A stretch of DNA of 64,000 bases from [Eubacterium] yurii (GCA_900167215.1 FUZS01000010.1:61349-125348), one strand, 5' to 3'; shown: positions 26,150-35,122, numbered from the stretch's first letter. Program-made: numbers and translations. The notes: a model not told the origin generated them from the sequence alone.

Positions 26150-26641
26150 TTGAAGAAGCGTATGAAAAATAAATTGGCTAATTTAGCCTTTGGCGAGTTG
26201 GTAGCAGTAGTGATATTTTGGATAAATTTTTTCTTATTCAAAAAATTCCTTATTGATACAAAAGCTCTAATTTCAATTTCAGCTCCCCTATTTATTCTAA
26301 GCTTTATACTTGTTCAAGGCTCTATTTACTGGTGCATTTTAATAAAAAGACTTTCAAATCCAAGATTTGCTGTAGTGCAAACAGGCAAGATATACAATAA
26401 ACTTAAGATATTGGATCTAATTTTATTATTTGTAGTATTTTTACTGATAATACTAAATTACAGCACTTTTTCCATTATGCTTATCTCCCTTGCTATTTGG
26501 ATATTTGCGGTCATAGAATGGGTAAATTATTATAAATTACAACTATCCTACAGTATCAATCCTGCTGTTTTATTAAAATATGTACTACAGAAGAAATTAA
26601 AAAAGAGTAAAATAGCTGAAGAAATCGAAAAATCAATATAA
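26150..26641 (+). CDS. Membrane protein of unknown family, 163 residues
   Basis: Two pairs of hydrophobic helices, about 14-34 (ELVAVVIFWINFFLFKKF region), 40-63 (ISISAPLFILSFILVQGSIY), 87-106 and 109-126 (LILLFVVFLLIIL; MLISLAIWIFAVIEW). The C-terminal tail is basic and soluble (LKYVLQKKLKKSKIAEEIEK). The start is uncertain: an ATG at 26132 exists, but GGTGGTG sits just inside that frame, which favours TTG at 26150. No function assigned; last gene of the accessory array. Confidence 0.6.
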   Translation: MKKRMKNKLANLAFGELVAVVIFWINFFLFKKFLIDTKALISISAPLFILSFILVQGSIYWCILIKRLSNPRFAVVQTGKIYNKLKILDLILLFVVFLLIILNYSTFSIMLISLAIWIFAVIEWVNYYKLQLSYSINPAVLLKYVLQKKLKKSKIAEEIEKSI

Positions 26642-26650
26642 ATAAAGATA

Positions 26651-26774
26651 TAATTATATAAGCTAATATAATAATGGATACAATATATTCAGCAAATTTA
26701 TAATAAATCTATAAATCATATGTTTTTTTAAACTCCATTGATGAATATTATCCATAGATTAAATATTAGTATTA
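26651..26774 (-). repeat. Dispersed repeat family A, reverse copy
   Basis: Ends ATAATAATGGATA and GAATATTATCCATAGATTAA, ATATTAGTATTA. The internal CTCCATTGATGAATATT matches the core of the copy at 57400 in reverse. Confidence 0.65.
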
Positions 26775-26817
26775 GTCTAATTTATAAATACTATAAGTAT
26801 CTATGGAAATTTCAAAA

Positions 26818-26857
26818 AAAGTGTCTGAAATATCGAAATTTCAGACACTTTTTTATT
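26818..26857 (-). terminator. Bidirectional terminator beside the Fur-family gene
   Basis: AAGTGTCTGAAAT pairs with ATTTCAGACACTT, with A-run and T-run flanks on both sides. It lies 30 bp after the stop of the regulator. Confidence 0.9.
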
Positions 26858-26886
26858 ACAATTTTCCTATTATCTTTTCTATTTTG

Positions 26887-27351
26887 TTATTTCATTTCCT
26901 TACTGCAATTACTGCAATATCCGTTGAACTTTACATCGTGATTTTCCACGTCAAAGCCGTATTTTTCCTTTATCACTTCTTCCAATTGGTCAAGCAAGTC
27001 TTCTTCGACTTCTATTATCTTAGCACACTTTTTACATACCAAGTGATGGTGATTATGTCCGTTTTTGTCCAAAGAAAGCTCATATCTTACGCAACCGTCA
27101 TCAAGGTTAAGCTTGTTGGTATATCCAAGCTTATCCAATACTTGCAAAGTTCTGTATACAGTTGCAAGACCTATCTCAGGACATTCTTTTTTTACTATGT
27201 CGTATATTTCTTCGCTGCTCATATGCTTTCCGTTAGCCGACAAAAGCACTTCTACAATATTTCTTCTTTGATGTGTAAGTTTAAATCCTTCATCCTTTAA
27301 TTTCAATTTTAACTCTTCCAAATACGCCGTCTCATCCACATTCCTAATCAT
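26887..27351 (-). CDS. Fur-family metalloregulator (PerR/Fur type)
   Basis: 154 residues. N-terminal winged helix: GFKLTHQRRNIVEVL (about 22-36) and the recognition helix PEIGLATVYRTLQVLDKLGY (about 58-77). The metal sites follow: the HHHLVCKKC cluster (His-rich, about 101-109) and a second CxxC in YCSNCSKEM that together bind structural zinc. Family members sense iron or peroxide and repress uptake or defence genes. Which signal this one senses cannot be read safely; the GHNHHHLVCKKC region fits both PerR and Fur. The ribosome site AAGGTGA lies just before the ATG. The ECF island and the stress genes of this window are plausible targets. Confidence 0.9.
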   Translation of the reverse strand: MIRNVDETAYLEELKLKLKDEGFKLTHQRRNIVEVLLSANGKHMSSEEIYDIVKKECPEIGLATVYRTLQVLDKLGYTNKLNLDDGCVRYELSLDKNGHNHHHLVCKKCAKIIEVEEDLLDQLEEVIKEKYGFDVENHDVKFNGYCSNCSKEMK

Positions 27352-27587
27352 TTTTTCACCTTCTCAATTTCATTTACACTATAACATAATACACTACGGA
27401 ACTTATTACCTGATACAAACTATCATCCGTAAATTAACAAATATAACATTATCAATAGAAAATCAATTAATCAGCTTTAATTACCTAAAATAATTAAGAT
27501 TAACTATTTACTACAAGATATTATACTATACTCATTTGAAAATATCAAGAAGTTTTTTCAAATTTATAATCATTATAAATATATTTT

Positions 27588-27938
27588 TCAAAATGCTGAT
27601 TTTATGTGATTTATTTCCTCAGATGACAAAAATACCTCAATTATATCAAATGATATTCCTTCATAAGCTATATCATTTGACATCAAAAATATAGTAGCAA
27701 CATCTCTTATTTTTTTAGCCTTGTATGTATTTACTGCTTCAGAAGGCCTCCCATAAGTATCATCATATCTTGATTTTACTTCAACAAATGTCAATATTTT
27801 ATCTTTTATCGCTATTATATCTATCTCGCCTATTTTTGTTTTATAGTTGCTGTCTATTATCTTATAGCCCAGTTTTTTCAGGTAGGTTCTTGCCATGTTT
27901 TCGCCGTTTTTGCCCTTTAACAAATTAAAAATTTTCAT
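27588..27938 (-). CDS. yraN: YraN-family (UPF0102) nuclease-fold protein
   Basis: 116 residues counted from the ATG at 27938 (a TTG immediately precedes it). Restriction-endonuclease-like fold: GKNGENMARTYLKKLGY (about 9-25), IIDSNYKTKIGEIDIIA (Glu/Asp of the active core), then FVEVKSRYDDTYGRP (ExK motif), and AVNTYKAKKIRDVA. The function is unproven, thought to concern DNA recombination or repair. It overlaps in operon fashion with the FlhB-like gene (gap about 10 bp), an arrangement common in clostridia. Confidence 0.9.
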   Translation of the reverse strand: MKIFNLLKGKNGENMARTYLKKLGYKIIDSNYKTKIGEIDIIAIKDKILTFVEVKSRYDDTYGRPSEAVNTYKAKKIRDVATIFLMSNDIAYEGISFDIIEVFLSSEEINHIKSAF

Positions 27939-27947
27939 CAAATCATC

Positions 27948-28211
27948 CTACTTTTTGTCCAATTTAGTAATAAAAATCAGCACTTGTGCAATAGCCTCGT
28001 AGAGTTCCTGCGGTATATTGTCATTTATTTCAAGATTTCTCAGCTGATGGACTATCTTTTCATCACGATATATAGGAATGTCCAGTTTTTCAGCCTTTTC
28101 CACCATATTTTTCGCTATAAAATTCTCACCCTTTGCTATGACCTTGGGAGCTATATCTTCATCAGAATCATATTTCAGGGCTATAGCTGATTTTATCTTG
28201 TCTTTTTCCAT
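27948..28211 (-). CDS. FlhB-like C-terminal switch protein (YlqH type), 87 residues
   Basis: A stand-alone domain homologous to the cytoplasmic C-terminus of FlhB/YscU: AIALKYDSDEDIAPKVIAKG (9-28), AKNMVEKAEKLDIPIYRDEK (about 33-52), and PQELYEAIAQVLIFI (about 67-81). The autocleavage motif NPTH of true FlhB is absent (DSDED stands in that region), so it is not a full export gate switch. Its role is unknown, but it occurs with yraN, and csrA-fliW elsewhere in the window support a flagellated host. Confidence 0.87.
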   Translation of the reverse strand: MEKDKIKSAIALKYDSDEDIAPKVIAKGENFIAKNMVEKAEKLDIPIYRDEKIVHQLRNLEINDNIPQELYEAIAQVLIFITKLDKK

Positions 28212-28564
28212 CTTACACCTTCAAAAATTATCTTATAATAACAAATAGAATAATAGATTATACCATAGTACATGCATCTATACTTTGACATTTATCAAAT
28301 ATTTATATCATCCAAATTTTTAAAAGAAAGTATATTTACACTCAATATAAATTTTATACTATATTGATTACACTAAAAATCTCTTAAATTATTAGAATTT
28401 TATTCCTAATTATATTTAATTTTCAATCTATAATATTTATCTATAATCATATATTTTTAATAATTACTTTTGAAAAAATATACCCCCTATTTTACAAAAA
28501 ATTTATATTTTTACAAATTATTTGCTATATAAAATAAAAAATGTAAAAATTTTTAAAAATCATA

Positions 28565-28593
28565 TTGCATTATAGGCAAAATTGTGGTAAAGT
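28565..28593 (+). promoter_or_regulatory. Candidate promoter of the DUF3798 ABC operon
   Basis: TTGCAT (28565-28570), a 17-bp spacer and TAAAGT (28588-28593), 90 bp before the lipoprotein ATG. The rest of 28212-28682 is A+T-rich; I see no riboswitch fold there. Confidence 0.45.
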
Positions 28594-28682
28594 AAGCAAC
28601 AATAATTATTTTAAAGACAAATGTGTTCGCTATTGGCAATACTTTTTTCTTTATTTTTTATCAAATTATAAGAGGTGAGATT

Positions 28683-29969
28683 ATGAAAGTGTTTAAAAAA
28701 GTACTGTCTGTTTTATCTGCCTTTACAATGGTATTTGTTTTGGCATCTTGCGGAGGACAGACAGCTCAAAATCCGGCTCCTGAAAACGGAAATTCTACAG
28801 ATACTAAAAAGAGTGACTCTGCCGCTTATCACATCGGTATAGTGACAGGTACTGTAGCTCAATCTGAAGACGAGTTCAGAGCAGGACAAAAGGCAATCGA
28901 AATGTATGGAGACGCAAAGTCTGGCGGAATGATAGTGCATGATACATATCCTGACAACTTTATGGCTGAACAGGATACGACTATATCAAAAATAGTGGCT
29001 ATGGCTGACGACCCTCTAATGAAAGCAGTAATTGTAAATCAATCTGTACCCGGAACTGTTGCTGCATTCAAGCAAATAAGAGAAAAGAACCCTGATATCA
29101 AACTTATTCTTCTTACACCGCAAGAAGACGTGGCTATGGCGGAAGAAGCTGCTGACTTGGTTGTAGACGCTGACAATATATCAAGAGGATATAGGATAAT
29201 AGCTGCAGCTAAAAAAATGGGTGCTAAAAAATTCGTTCATATTTCTTTCCCAAGACATATGAGTATAGAAACTCTTGCACTAAGAAGGGCTATAATGGAA
29301 GAAGCGGCTAAGGATTTAGGCATAGAATTCATTGCCGAAACTTCACAAGACCCGATGTCTGACGCCGGAATACCCGGAGCACAACAATTCATAGCTGAAA
29401 ATATACCTAACTGGATTAAAAAATATGGCAAGGATACTGCATTTTTCTGCACAAATGACGCACAGACAGAACCTTTGCTAAGAGGTATAGCCTCAGGTGG
29501 AGCTATATTTGTAGAACAAGACCTTCCTTCTCCTATAATGGGATATCCCGGAGCTTTTTCTATAGATCTTAAGGATGTTGCAGGAGATTGGCAAGCAATT
29601 AATAAGAAGGTTGAAGAAAAGGTAGTCGCTGCAGGTGGAAAAGATAGAATGGGTACTTGGGCTTATTCACTCGGATATTCAGAAGTTCTTGGTGCTGTAG
29701 ACCTTGCAAAAGATGTACTTGACGGCAAAAAAGAACTTACAAAGATAGAAGATGTGAAATCAGCTATAGCAAAATACACTGAAGGTGCAAACTGGATGGG
29801 TAGCTACTATGTAGATAGAGCCTCTGGTAAAAAGAAAGAAAACCACATCTTAGTAGCGCAAGACGACTATATATACGGAAAGGGCTACTTGGGAATGGAT
29901 AAGGTTGAAGTTCCTGAAAAATATTTGACTATGAATATAGACCTTAAAAAAATACAATCAGAAAAATAA
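28683..29969 (+). CDS. DUF3798 substrate-binding lipoprotein of an ABC transporter
   Basis: 428 residues. Signal peptide KKVLSVLSAFTMVFVLASC with lipobox LASC and Cys23 as the lipidation site, followed by a low-complexity linker rich in Asn, Ser and Thr. The mature part has the family hallmark AYHIGIVTGTVAQSEDEFR, then MIVHDTYPDNFMAEQDTTIS and IPGAQQFIAENIPNWIKKYG. The fold belongs to the periplasmic-binding class of nucleoside/sugar receptors. ATPase and two permease genes follow, so it is the receptor of that uptake system; the ligand is unknown. The start at 28683 has AGAGGTGA upstream; the ORF extension to 28623 is rejected. A stem-loop at 29993-30029 separates it from the ATPase gene, which probably gives excess receptor over transporter. 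Confidence 0.88.
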   Translation: MKVFKKVLSVLSAFTMVFVLASCGGQTAQNPAPENGNSTDTKKSDSAAYHIGIVTGTVAQSEDEFRAGQKAIEMYGDAKSGGMIVHDTYPDNFMAEQDTTISKIVAMADDPLMKAVIVNQSVPGTVAAFKQIREKNPDIKLILLTPQEDVAMAEEAADLVVDADNISRGYRIIAAAKKMGAKKFVHISFPRHMSIETLALRRAIMEEAAKDLGIEFIAETSQDPMSDAGIPGAQQFIAENIPNWIKKYGKDTAFFCTNDAQTEPLLRGIASGGAIFVEQDLPSPIMGYPGAFSIDLKDVAGDWQAINKKVEEKVVAAGGKDRMGTWAYSLGYSEVLGAVDLAKDVLDGKKELTKIEDVKSAIAKYTEGANWMGSYYVDRASGKKKENHILVAQDDYIYGKGYLGMDKVEVPEKYLTMNIDLKKIQSEK

Positions 29970-29992
29970 TTATTACTGAGTTGGACTTTTAT

Positions 29993-30029
29993 GCCGGATA
30001 CATTAAATTACTTGTATCCGGTTTTTGTT
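29993..30029 (+). terminator. Intra-operon terminator after the binding-protein gene
   Basis: CCGGATACA (29994-30002) pairs perfectly with TGTATCCGG (30013-30021), then TTTTTGTTT. The ATPase gene starts 127 bp later; partial read-through is likely. Confidence 0.85.
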
Positions 30030-30155
30030 TATAAGACAAATCTACAGTTTTTATTTAAATTTTTGTTTTCACACTTGGCATTTTATTATATAATTATATT
30101 TTAATTCTTACAATAAAAATTTTAGATTTGTATTATATTAAAAAGGTGGTTTACA

Positions 30156-31778
30156 TTGGAAAATTTGTTATTGCAAGCTAAAAACATAGGAAAGAATTTC
30201 GAGGGCAATGTCGTCCTAAAAGACGTAAACTTCGAGATGAAAAAAGGTGAGATATTAGGCTTGGTAGGAGAAAACGGAGCCGGAAAATCCACCTTGATGA
30301 ATATAATATTTGGAATGAGTGTAATCTCCGATACAGGCGGTTTTGACGGAGAGCTGCTCTTAGATGGGCAAAAGATAAACTTCAAAAGCCCCATTGACGC
30401 CTTAAAAGCAGGTGTAGGTATGGTACATCAGGAGTTTAACCTGATACCGGGCTTTACTGTTTCAGAAAATATCACCTTGAATATGGAAAAGACAAATCCA
30501 TCAGTACTTTCCAAGATATTTGGAGAAAAATATGAGACTGTCGATGAAAAACAAAACCTTATAATATCAGGCAATTCTTTGGATAATCTTGGTGTACAGA
30601 TAAAAGCTGATGACATCACCAGCGAAATGCCTGTAGGTCATAAACAATTTATCGAGATAGCAAGAGAGATGACAAGAGAAGACGTCAAATTGCTGATAAT
30701 GGATGAGCCTACAGCAGTATTGACAGAGTCCGAGGCGGATATACTCATTGCCTGCCTTAAAAAAATCGCAGCAAAGGGCATATCTGTAATATTCATAAGC
30801 CATAGACTGCGTGAAATATTGACTGTTTGCGATAAGATAATAGTGCTTAGAGACGGTGTTTTGGTGGAAGATAAGCCTGCAAGTCAGTATACTATGGAAG
30901 AAATGGCTCAAAAGATGGTAGGTCGTATCCAAGATAAGTCAAATAAACAAAAAGATGAAATGCTAAATATGAAAAAGTCTGAAAACAGCTCAGATGAAGT
31001 CATAATGCAAATAGAAAATCTATGGGTGGATATGCCGGGTGAACAGGTAGTAGATGTCAACTTAAGTGTAAAAAAAGGTGAGATACTGGGAATAGCAGGA
31101 CTTGCAGGTCAAGGAAAACTTGGCATACCTAACGGAATATTAGGTACTTATCCTGTTGACGGCAAGGTAACTTTCAAGGGAGAAGAGCTAAAGCTTGGCA
31201 ATACCTTTGATATATTAAGCAAGAAAATAGCCTTTGTTTCAGAGGACAGAAGAGGAGTCGGTCTGCTACTTGAAGAGCCTATTTACTGGAATATGGCTTT
31301 TAATGCAATGCAGGTACAAGATAAGTTTATCAAAAAAATCTGCGGAATAAAATTTAGAGATGAAAAGGCTATGAAAAAATTGGCTAATGACTATATAGAC
31401 TCCCTTGCAATCAAGACTACAGGTCCTGAACAAAAGGCACAAAATCTGTCAGGTGGAAATCAACAAAAAATCTGTCTTGCTAAGGCCTTTGCCATGGAAC
31501 CTGAGCTGCTCTTTGTATCTGAGCCTACCAGAGGTATAGATATAGGAGCAAAAGAACTGGTCTTAAATGCCATTAAAAAGGCTAATATAGAAAAGGCTAC
31601 TACTGTAGTTATGGTGTCATCAGAGCTTGAAGAGCTCAAAAGCATTTGCGACAGGATAGCTGTAATCTGCGAGGGTAAGATAGCCGGCATACTTTCAGTT
31701 GAAGACTCAAACGAAAAATTTGGACTGCTGATGAGTGGAGAAAAAATAGATACAGGAGGTAAAAGTGATGAAAATTAA
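30156..31778 (+). CDS. ABC transporter ATPase with two nucleotide-binding domains (RbsA/NupO type)
   Basis: 540 residues. Domain 1 has Walker A GENGAGKSTLMN (about 39-50), signature-region SEMPVGHKQFIEIA and Walker B KLLIMDEPTAVLT. Domain 2 (from about 290) has a degenerate Walker A (AGLAGQGKLGIP, with Leu in place of the Ser/Thr), signature LSGGNQQKICLAKA and Walker B ELLFVSEPTRGIDIG. This double, asymmetric arrangement is typical of sugar and nucleoside/BMP-type importers. It starts at TTG 30156 behind AAGGTGG. It overlaps the next gene by about 11 bp; part of the four-gene uptake operon. Confidence 0.93.
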   Translation: MENLLLQAKNIGKNFEGNVVLKDVNFEMKKGEILGLVGENGAGKSTLMNIIFGMSVISDTGGFDGELLLDGQKINFKSPIDALKAGVGMVHQEFNLIPGFTVSENITLNMEKTNPSVLSKIFGEKYETVDEKQNLIISGNSLDNLGVQIKADDITSEMPVGHKQFIEIAREMTREDVKLLIMDEPTAVLTESEADILIACLKKIAAKGISVIFISHRLREILTVCDKIIVLRDGVLVEDKPASQYTMEEMAQKMVGRIQDKSNKQKDEMLNMKKSENSSDEVIMQIENLWVDMPGEQVVDVNLSVKKGEILGIAGLAGQGKLGIPNGILGTYPVDGKVTFKGEELKLGNTFDILSKKIAFVSEDRRGVGLLLEEPIYWNMAFNAMQVQDKFIKKICGIKFRDEKAMKKLANDYIDSLAIKTTGPEQKAQNLSGGNQQKICLAKAFAMEPELLFVSEPTRGIDIGAKELVLNAIKKANIEKATTVVMVSSELEELKSICDRIAVICEGKIAGILSVEDSNEKFGLLMSGEKIDTGGKSDEN

Positions 31779-32850
31779 AGAGCTGTTTTCGGGAACAAAA
31801 CTCCCAAGAACGATAATTGCACTGTTTTTACTATTGCTATTTTGCCTTACACCATTTGCAGGCATTAGAGTTGACCAGTCAATTGAAAATGTAATAAGTC
31901 GTTTTGGTATGTTTTCCATCCTTGTACTTTCAATGGTGCCTATGATACAATCAGGTTGCGGACTTAACTTCGGACTGCCTATAGGTGTTATTGCAGGCTC
32001 ACTTGGCGGTATAATCAGCATAGAATTTGGAATCAAGGGCTTGGCAGGGATTATTGCAGCTATATTGATAGCCATAGCAATATCTGTCATACTTGGAGGA
32101 CTTTACGGCTTTTTGCTCAACCGTATAAAGGGCGATGAAATGCTTATAGCGACTTATGTAGGATATTCGTTTGTCGCATTTATGAGTATAATGTGGCTTA
32201 TTTTACCTTTTAAAAATCCCATTTCAGTGCTAAGCTACGGTGGTACAGGTCTGCGTCAGCAAATCCCTGTAGCAAATTATTGGATGAAAAAGATTGATTT
32301 TAGCGACGGTACAAATAAGTCTGTAGGTATAGTGTCCGACTTTTTGAGTTTTAACATTAATTTGGAATTTTTAAATTTTAATATGAAAGTCCCTATGGGA
32401 ATGTTTATATTTTTTGCATTTGCAGCACTTTTCGTTTGGGCATTTTTCAAGACAAAACTCGGAACATCAATAACAGCTGTTGGCTCTAACCCTGAATACG
32501 CTAAGGCTGCCGGCATAAACATAGACAAGATGAGACTTATATCTGTAATTATGTCTACTGCCATTGCAGCAACAGGTATAATAATGTATCAGCAATCTTA
32601 CGGATACATCCAGCTTTACACTGCTCCATCAGCCTTTACCTTCCAGACGATAGCGGCTATATTGATTGGAGGCGCAAGTATCAATAAGGCCAGCATAGTA
32701 AATGTTATCGTAGGAACACTTTTATTCCAAGGTATATTGGCTATGACTCCTATAGTTATAAACGGAACACTCGGCATTGATATATCAGAAGTAATAAGAA
32801 TCATAGTTACAAACGGAATGATACTGTACGCACTTACAAGGAGGAACTGA
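31768..32850 (+). CDS. ABC transporter permease 1 of the DUF3798 system
   Basis: 360 residues, about nine to ten hydrophobic helices (for example 12-32 TIIALFLLLLFCLTPF, 47-62, 85-115 GIIAAILIAIAISVILGGLY, 135-152, 210-230). The coupling-helix region TKLGTSITAVGSNPEYAKAAGINIDKMR (seen at about 230-258) is that of the BPD_transp_2 family, as in ribose or nucleoside importers. Starts at the ATG 31768 within the end of the ATPase gene behind GGAGG. It pairs with the next permease in a heterodimer. Confidence 0.9.
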   Translation: MKIKELFSGTKLPRTIIALFLLLLFCLTPFAGIRVDQSIENVISRFGMFSILVLSMVPMIQSGCGLNFGLPIGVIAGSLGGIISIEFGIKGLAGIIAAILIAIAISVILGGLYGFLLNRIKGDEMLIATYVGYSFVAFMSIMWLILPFKNPISVLSYGGTGLRQQIPVANYWMKKIDFSDGTNKSVGIVSDFLSFNINLEFLNFNMKVPMGMFIFFAFAALFVWAFFKTKLGTSITAVGSNPEYAKAAGINIDKMRLISVIMSTAIAATGIIMYQQSYGYIQLYTAPSAFTFQTIAAILIGGASINKASIVNVIVGTLLFQGILAMTPIVINGTLGIDISEVIRIIVTNGMILYALTRRN

Positions 32851-33992
32851 TGATGAATAAAAATTTAGCTGAATTTATGAGAAAAAATGCGGTTCCCATC
32901 CTGTTTTTAATAATATGTCTGATAGGCATATTAATATCAAAACCGCAGATGTCCTTTGTTTCTCAGGAACTAGGCAGAAGAATGGTAAGAAGCACATTTT
33001 TGGTACTTTCACTTATCATACCGATACTTGCAGGTATGGGGATAAATTTCGGTATTCCTTTGGGAGCTATGGCAGGACAGATAGGACTTGTATTTGTTAC
33101 AGACTGGGGAGTAAAGGGACTGCCCGGATTAGTGCTTGCTGCTGCAATATCTACACCTATAGCAATCTTACTTGGACAGTTTTCAGGTAGAGTGCTTAAC
33201 AAAGCCAAAGGTAGAGAGATGATAGCCTCAATGATGCTTTCTTTCTTCATACTTGGTGTATATATGCTGTTCTTACTTTATCTTTGCGGCTCTATTATTC
33301 CTTTTCACAACAAGAAAATCGTACTTTCACAAGGATACGGTATTAAAAACGCAATCACCCTTGATACTGCTCACGGATTTGACAAGGTATTAAATTTTAA
33401 TATTAAATTTCCAATAGGAAGTCAGATATTTGCACTTCAAGTACCTATACTGACTATAGCACTTATAGTTGCACTTTGCTTTTTCATTTTGTGGTTTAAA
33501 AAGACTAAGATAGGTCATGATATGAGGGCGGTAGGTCAAGATCAAAAGGTATCTTCAAATGCCGGACTCAACACTAATAAGATAAGAATACAATCAATAG
33601 TAATATCAACTGTGCTTGCCTGCTATGGTCAGATAATCTATCTGCAAAATATAGGTACTGTAAACATATATGCAGGACAGGATCAGGCTGCACTTTATGC
33701 TGCAGCATCACTGCTTGTAGGCGGTGCAAGTGTAATAAGGGCGTCTATTCCAAATGCTCTGATAGGAACTCTGCTCTTTCACCTTATGTTTATCATCACT
33801 CCTCAAGCCGGCAAGGCTCTTACAGGTGATGCAATGATAGGAGAGTATTTCAGGACGTTTTTGAGCTATGGAGTCGTAACCATAGCACTTATCATGCACG
33901 CTTATGAAAGACAAAGACAGGCGAGAAATAACAGACAAAATAATATAGCCAATTCAAGAAGAAGAAAAGAGACTGGCAAAAATATTGCATAA
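32850..33992 (+). CDS. ABC transporter permease 2 of the DUF3798 system
   Basis: 380 residues, about ten hydrophobic helices, with the cytoplasmic loop KKTKIGHDMRAVGQDQ then SSNAGLNTNKIRIQSIVIST (about 225-263), the same coupling motif as permease 1. The start ATG overlaps the stop of permease 1 (TGATG), indicating translational coupling. The C-terminal tail is basic (ERQRQARNNRQNN region). The operon is closed by the hairpin at 34010-34050. Confidence 0.9.
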   Translation: MMNKNLAEFMRKNAVPILFLIICLIGILISKPQMSFVSQELGRRMVRSTFLVLSLIIPILAGMGINFGIPLGAMAGQIGLVFVTDWGVKGLPGLVLAAAISTPIAILLGQFSGRVLNKAKGREMIASMMLSFFILGVYMLFLLYLCGSIIPFHNKKIVLSQGYGIKNAITLDTAHGFDKVLNFNIKFPIGSQIFALQVPILTIALIVALCFFILWFKKTKIGHDMRAVGQDQKVSSNAGLNTNKIRIQSIVISTVLACYGQIIYLQNIGTVNIYAGQDQAALYAAASLLVGGASVIRASIPNALIGTLLFHLMFIITPQAGKALTGDAMIGEYFRTFLSYGVVTIALIMHAYERQRQARNNRQNNIANSRRRKETGKNIA

Positions 33993-34009
33993 AATAATTT
34001 TTAAAAAAA

Positions 34010-34050
34010 TAGGCTATAAAAAGTGAAATTTCATTTTTTATAGCCTAAAA
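34010..34050 (+). terminator. Bidirectional terminator between the ABC operon and a small minus-strand gene
   Basis: TAGGCTATAAAAA (34010-34022) pairs with TTTTTATAGCCTA (34035-34047), followed by an A-run on plus and preceded by an A-run that serves as T-run for minus-strand transcription. Confidence 0.88.
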
Positions 34051-34070
34051 AAATACATAGTAGTCCGTGT

Positions 34071-34505
34071 TTAGTCCTTGTATTGAACATTTCTTTGAAT
34101 CCAATTTTCCATAGGATTACTATATTTAAAAGAAAATCTAAGTTTATCGGGAAGATTATCTCTCAAAAGCCCTTGCTTTCTCAATATAAAATCAAGATTT
34201 ACCAACATTTCATAGGTCTGCCAATTTCCAAAAGTACATACACTTGCATCAGCTTGCCCACTTAATAACATAGGTGTAAATTCGTAGACAAAATCCTCAG
34301 CTATTTCCTTGTGTTCATTGAAAAATGACGGCAGAACAAGACCATCTTTCCTTAACTTATTGAACAGCCGGGATTTACTCATACTTAAAAGTTCTAAACG
34401 AAGACTTGGATTAGATTCACTTGCATAATTTTGCTTAGGAAAAAGCGTAATTATTAGAAAAGCAATTATCAGCAAAAAAAGAAATTTCTTGAATTTTAAT
34501 AACAT
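34071..34505 (-). CDS. Exported protein of unknown function, 144 residues
   Basis: Signal-peptide-like start LLKFKKFLFLLIIAFLIITL with a probable cleavage near QNYASES. The mature part has a polar segment LRLELLSMSKSRLFNKLRKD and FGNWQTYEMLVNLDFILRKQ, suggesting a helical extracytoplasmic protein. I do not recognise the family. The ATG at 34505 has GAGGAGG just upstream; the longer frame to 34583 lacks a ribosome site. Confidence 0.65.
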   Translation of the reverse strand: MLLKFKKFLFLLIIAFLIITLFPKQNYASESNPSLRLELLSMSKSRLFNKLRKDGLVLPSFFNEHKEIAEDFVYEFTPMLLSGQADASVCTFGNWQTYEMLVNLDFILRKQGLLRDNLPDKLRFSFKYSNPMENWIQRNVQYKD

Positions 34506-34609
34506 ATTAATCCTCCTCTCATAATAATTTAAAATCACCATATTTATTCTGTACACTTTAACAGCAATAGATTTTTTATACATTTAGTATAACTATTATT
34601 TAAGATTTT

Positions 34610-34861
34610 TCAACTGTTTTTATTATCATCCTTAATTTCTTCTTCATTATTTTCCTCAATATCTTCAGCTTTCTTAGAAGATATATAATCCACAATGCCT
34701 GCAATTATAATGAATGGTAGAGCTGTAATTATTAAATCTCTAATATAATTAGGACCTTTCTCAACATTGCTTATAAAACAACAAGCTATCATACTAAGAA
34801 TGATAGTAAATATACTTCTTATGGAAAATAGTCTTTTTTTATATTTTTTTATATTTTTCAA
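34610..34861 (-). CDS. Small two-helix membrane protein, 83 residues; start frame uncertain
   Basis: Two hydrophobic segments (IRSIFTIILSMIACCFI, about 14-30; DLIITALPFIIIAGIVDYI, about 42-60) and an acidic tail with EENNEEEIKDD. The only in-frame start is TTG at 34861. A better start, ATG at 34871 with GAGG upstream, is in another frame and reads MSNIEKYKK before a stop, inside a run-rich A tract (AAAAAAATATAAAAAAA). The gene may have a 1-base frameshift by slippage, or the TTG is used. No family recognised. Confidence 0.5.
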   Translation of the reverse strand: MKNIKKYKKRLFSIRSIFTIILSMIACCFISNVEKGPNYIRDLIITALPFIIIAGIVDYISSKKAEDIEENNEEEIKDDNKNS

Positions 34862-35069
34862 TATTACTCATATCTATACCTCAACTAATAATCTTAGCAA
34901 TACACAAAACCTATGTAAGAGTATCTTATACTATTATACTACAAATTCAATTGAATAATAGATAAAGTATTTTTAATGCATTTTTAATAATGCAATAAAT
35001 CATATACTTTTTTTAAAAACTTGGATGAAAATTATACATATATTAAGATAATTATATAAATTACAAGAA

Positions 35070-35122
35070 TGGACATCCTTTTGCAACTTATCTTAAATAA
35101 CAAGCCTGCAATCGGATGTCCA
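35070..35122 (-). other. Stem-loop downstream of hpf
   Basis: TGGACATCC (35070-35078) pairs perfectly with GGATGTCCA (35114-35122), with an inner TTGCA/TGCAA stem, 93 bp beyond the hpf stop. Without a T-run; role unclear (transcript end or small RNA). The 34862-35214 gap otherwise shows nothing. Confidence 0.45.

Noticed and set aside
14614..26641. Integron-like cassette array with attC sites
   Set aside because: No integrase gene and no attC-type imperfect palindromes at gene ends; the repeats present are of other types.
26803..27300. 165-codon plus-strand frame
   Set aside because: Antisense shadow of the Fur-family gene and passes through its terminator.
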